From Chitinophaga pinensis (lineage in GTDB: Bacteria; Bacteroidota; Bacteroidia; Flavobacteriales_D; Crocinitomicaceae), in NCBI GenBank assembly GCA_945870115.1, contig CAMBRH010000049.1, positions 1 through 15,162 on the forward strand: DNA of 15,162 nucleotides, written 5' to 3'. The notes below the pieces were generated by a model. It searched no databases, was not told the origin of the DNA, and saw only the letters and a list, made by a program, of their open reading frames with translations. The position numbers and the translations under genes are program-made. Shown here in pieces: positions 13,858 through 15,162 of the stretch; within the stretch, counting starts at the first letter, position 1; each line of letters begins with the position of its first letter.

Positions 13858-14752
13858 AATTCCCCAAAACCTCTGCCAACAAATCCTCTGTTTTTTCACT
13901 TTTCAGCCAAATCGCTTTTTCGTTTCTTCGAAACCACGTTAATTGCCTTTTGGCATAACGACGGGAATTTTGTTGAACCAATTCAATGGCTTTTTCTAAA
14001 GTGATTTTTCCATCTAAAAAATCAAATACTTCTGAATAACCTACAGTATTTAACGTTTGAATTTCTCTAAATTGAATTAAATTTTTCACTTCTTCAACTA
14101 AATTACTTTCAAACATGAGAGAAGTACGTAAATTAATACGCTCATATAATTTCTCTCTTGGTAAATCAATCACAAAACGAAAAATTTCAAAATCACGCTT
14201 TTTTATTGTCTTTTGACGCAATTCAGTAAACGTTTTTCCAGAGATCCGAATTGCTTCAATTGCACGAATAATTCGGACAGGATTACTCTTATCAACAAGT
14301 TCGTAACAGATTACGTCCTTCTTTTTTAACTCTTCAAGTAAAACTTCTAAACCTTCTTCTTGAACTAATTTAGTCAATTCATCACGCAAAATTACATCAT
14401 TTGGAATGTCATCCAAACCATCACATAAAGCGTCAATAAACATTCCTGATCCTCCAACTAAAATAATTGTTTCGTGATTTTTAAATTCTTGTTCCAAAAC
14501 GTCTAAAGCTTCACGCTCAAAATCTGCTGCCGAAACTGGATTTTCAACTGAATGTGAATCTACAAAATAATGCTTAATTCCAGCTTGCTCTTCCAACCTT
14601 GGTTTCGCAGTTCCAATTGACATTTCTCTGTAAAATTGCCTCGAATCTGCAGAAATTACAACTGTTTTAAAATGTTTAGCCAAAAGAATTCCCAGAGCAG
14701 TTTTTCCACTTGCGGTTGGACCTTGTATGACAATTAAACGTTTGATAGTAAT
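13850..14752 (-). CDS. miaA: tRNA dimethylallyltransferase, probable non-ATG start (ATT)
   Basis: MiaA adds a dimethylallyl group to N6 of A37 in tRNAs that read UNN codons. The P-loop GPTASGKT (11-18) lies upstream of any ATG, GTG or TTG in this frame. The first in-frame stop upstream (TAA, 14758-14756) leaves TTC, then ATT at 14752-14750, so translation would run ATT-ACT-ATC-AAA-CGT, MTIKRLIVIQGPTASGKT. This gives 300 residues, the normal MiaA length. Other motifs are SADSRQFY (34-41), IGTAKP, GGSGMF and RRYAKRQLTWFRRN near the end. A TTG at 14683 would delete the P-loop and give an inactive protein. Either ATT (or the nearby ATC) is used, or the sequence has an error here. It is followed by the DUF2461 gene on the other strand. 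Confidence 0.88.
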   Translation of the reverse strand: MTIKRLIVIQGPTASGKTALGILLAKHFKTVVISADSRQFYREMSIGTAKPRLEEQAGIKHYFVDSHSVENPVSAADFEREALDVLEQEFKNHETIILVGGSGMFIDALCDGLDDIPNDVILRDELTKLVQEEGLEVLLEELKKKDVICYELVDKSNPVRIIRAIEAIRISGKTFTELRQKTIKKRDFEIFRFVIDLPREKLYERINLRTSLMFESNLVEEVKNLIQFREIQTLNTVGYSEVFDFLDGKITLEKAIELVQQNSRRYAKRQLTWFRRNEKAIWLKSEKTEDLLAEVLGNFK

Positions 14753-14852
14753 GAATTATGAATTAAATGTAAAATTAGAATTAAAATTTAGACAAAAAAC
14801 TAAAAAAGTCAAAAGTAGCTTCGCTGAGAACGCCTTTGGCTAAGTTCAGGAC

Positions 14853-14927
14853 TTAATTTAAGTAGTAAATAAGTTTTTAGTGTTAACTAATCATTGTATA
14901 ATTTAAATGTAAACCTACTTAAATTAA
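14853..14927. repeat. 13-bp inverted repeat in the rluA-miaA spacer
   Basis: TTAATTTAAGTAG (14853-14865) is the exact reverse complement of CTACTTAAATTAA (14915-14927), with a 49-base loop. It lies in the 233-base spacer upstream of miaA. It is AT-rich, and its role is unknown. The rest of the spacer is low-complexity words such as AGTCAAAAGT, plus a GC-richer patch at 14818-14850. Confidence 0.45.
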
Positions 14928-14961
14928 AGTCTTTTAGTCTTGACTTTTGAATCTGAAAGTC

Positions 14962-14985
14962 TTAATATCTTAATATCCTATAATC
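14962..14985 (+). repeat. Three tandem octamers next to the rluA-family stop
   Basis: TTAATATC at 14962-14969, again at 14970-14977, and CTATAATC at 14978-14985, ending exactly at the stop codon of the minus-strand gene (14986-14988). The words match those at 134-157 and 11521-11567. Confidence 0.5.
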
Positions 14986-15162
14986 TTATCGTCTTCCTTC
15001 AAACCAGAGCCACAAATTCTCATTTGGAACGGGAGCTGTAATTTTTATTTCTTCTTTTGTTGTTGGGTGAATAAAATCCAAACTTCTTGCATGCAAATGA
15101 ATTGAGCCGTCAGGATTAGATCTTTTTGCGCCATATTTTACATCGCCTTTTATATGACAATC
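14986..15162 (-). CDS. C-terminal part of an RluA-family pseudouridine synthase (partial)
   Basis: The last 58 codons of a minus-strand gene run off the window. The visible start, CHIKGDVKYGAK, is the conserved 'C-P-I-x-G-D-x-x-Y-G' region after the catalytic domain of RluA/RluC/RluD enzymes, followed by LHARSLDFIHP and TAPVP, the usual C-terminal pattern. The Pro of CPI is His here. These enzymes isomerise uridine to pseudouridine in rRNA or tRNA. Which subfamily and target cannot be told without the catalytic Asp region. The 3' end meets an octamer array, and miaA lies downstream on the same strand. Confidence 0.85.
   Translation of the reverse strand, partial: DCHIKGDVKYGAKRSNPDGSIHLHARSLDFIHPTTKEEIKITAPVPNENLWLWFEGRR

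Noticed and set aside
13850..14683. Shorter miaA starting at TTG 14683
   Set aside because: It would remove the P-loop GPTASGKT, which is encoded in frame just upstream and is essential for the enzyme.
14753..14985. tRNA or small RNA gene in the rluA-miaA spacer
   Set aside because: No cloverleaf arms or conserved tRNA bases were found; the sequence is low-complexity AT-rich words.

Overview
The window is AT-rich DNA from a member of the Bacteroidota, most likely the order Flavobacteriales. The evidence is a type IX secretion sorting domain on a metalloprotease, promoter-like sequences of the Bacteroidota form (TTG, about 18 bases, TAnnTTTG), A-rich start-codon contexts without Shine-Dalgarno sequences, and a heme A synthase with the long first loop usual in this phylum. 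The dense Lys/Asn/Ile-rich proteins would fit Crocinitomicaceae or a close family, but that placement is an inference.

Layout. Positions 1-65 hold the tail of an unidentified gene. From 215 to 5295, on the minus strand, lie an OmpA-family envelope protein and, upstream of it, a large M1-type metallopeptidase that appears to be fused to an outer-membrane beta-barrel. A divergent promoter region with an 18-base palindrome (5296-5438) separates them from a plus-strand set: a lipoprotein, a secreted M43 metalloprotease with a C-terminal T9SS signal, and a second small lipoprotein, closed by a clear terminator at 7673-7710. A HEAT-like repeat protein and a VanZ-family membrane protein follow. They converge on ctaA (heme A synthase) across two abutting large hairpins (8631-8792), one of which overlaps the ctaA stop codon.

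From 9865 to 12652 is a methionine-salvage operon: mtnD, a small lipoprotein coupled to both neighbours by ATGA overlaps, mtnC, then mtnA. These three enzymes convert methylthioribose-1-phosphate derivatives towards the keto-acid precursor of methionine. The gene order is the reverse of the order of reactions, and mtnB and the MTR/MTA entry enzymes are not in the window. After a bidirectional terminator come a minus-strand three-helix membrane protein and a plus-strand DUF2461-type protein, which meets miaA tail to tail with an 8-base overlap. miaA (tRNA dimethylallyltransferase) has no ATG, GTG or TTG that would keep its P-loop; ATT at 14752 is the best start. The window ends in the C-terminus of an RluA-family pseudouridine synthase.

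No stretch over 300 bases lacks a gene. Several of the short spacers carry degenerate tandem 7- or 8-base words, and these are the least explained part of the window. I see no mobile element, CRISPR array, tRNA, rRNA or defence system. The region reads as ordinary chromosomal housekeeping and envelope genes with a few unusual details.
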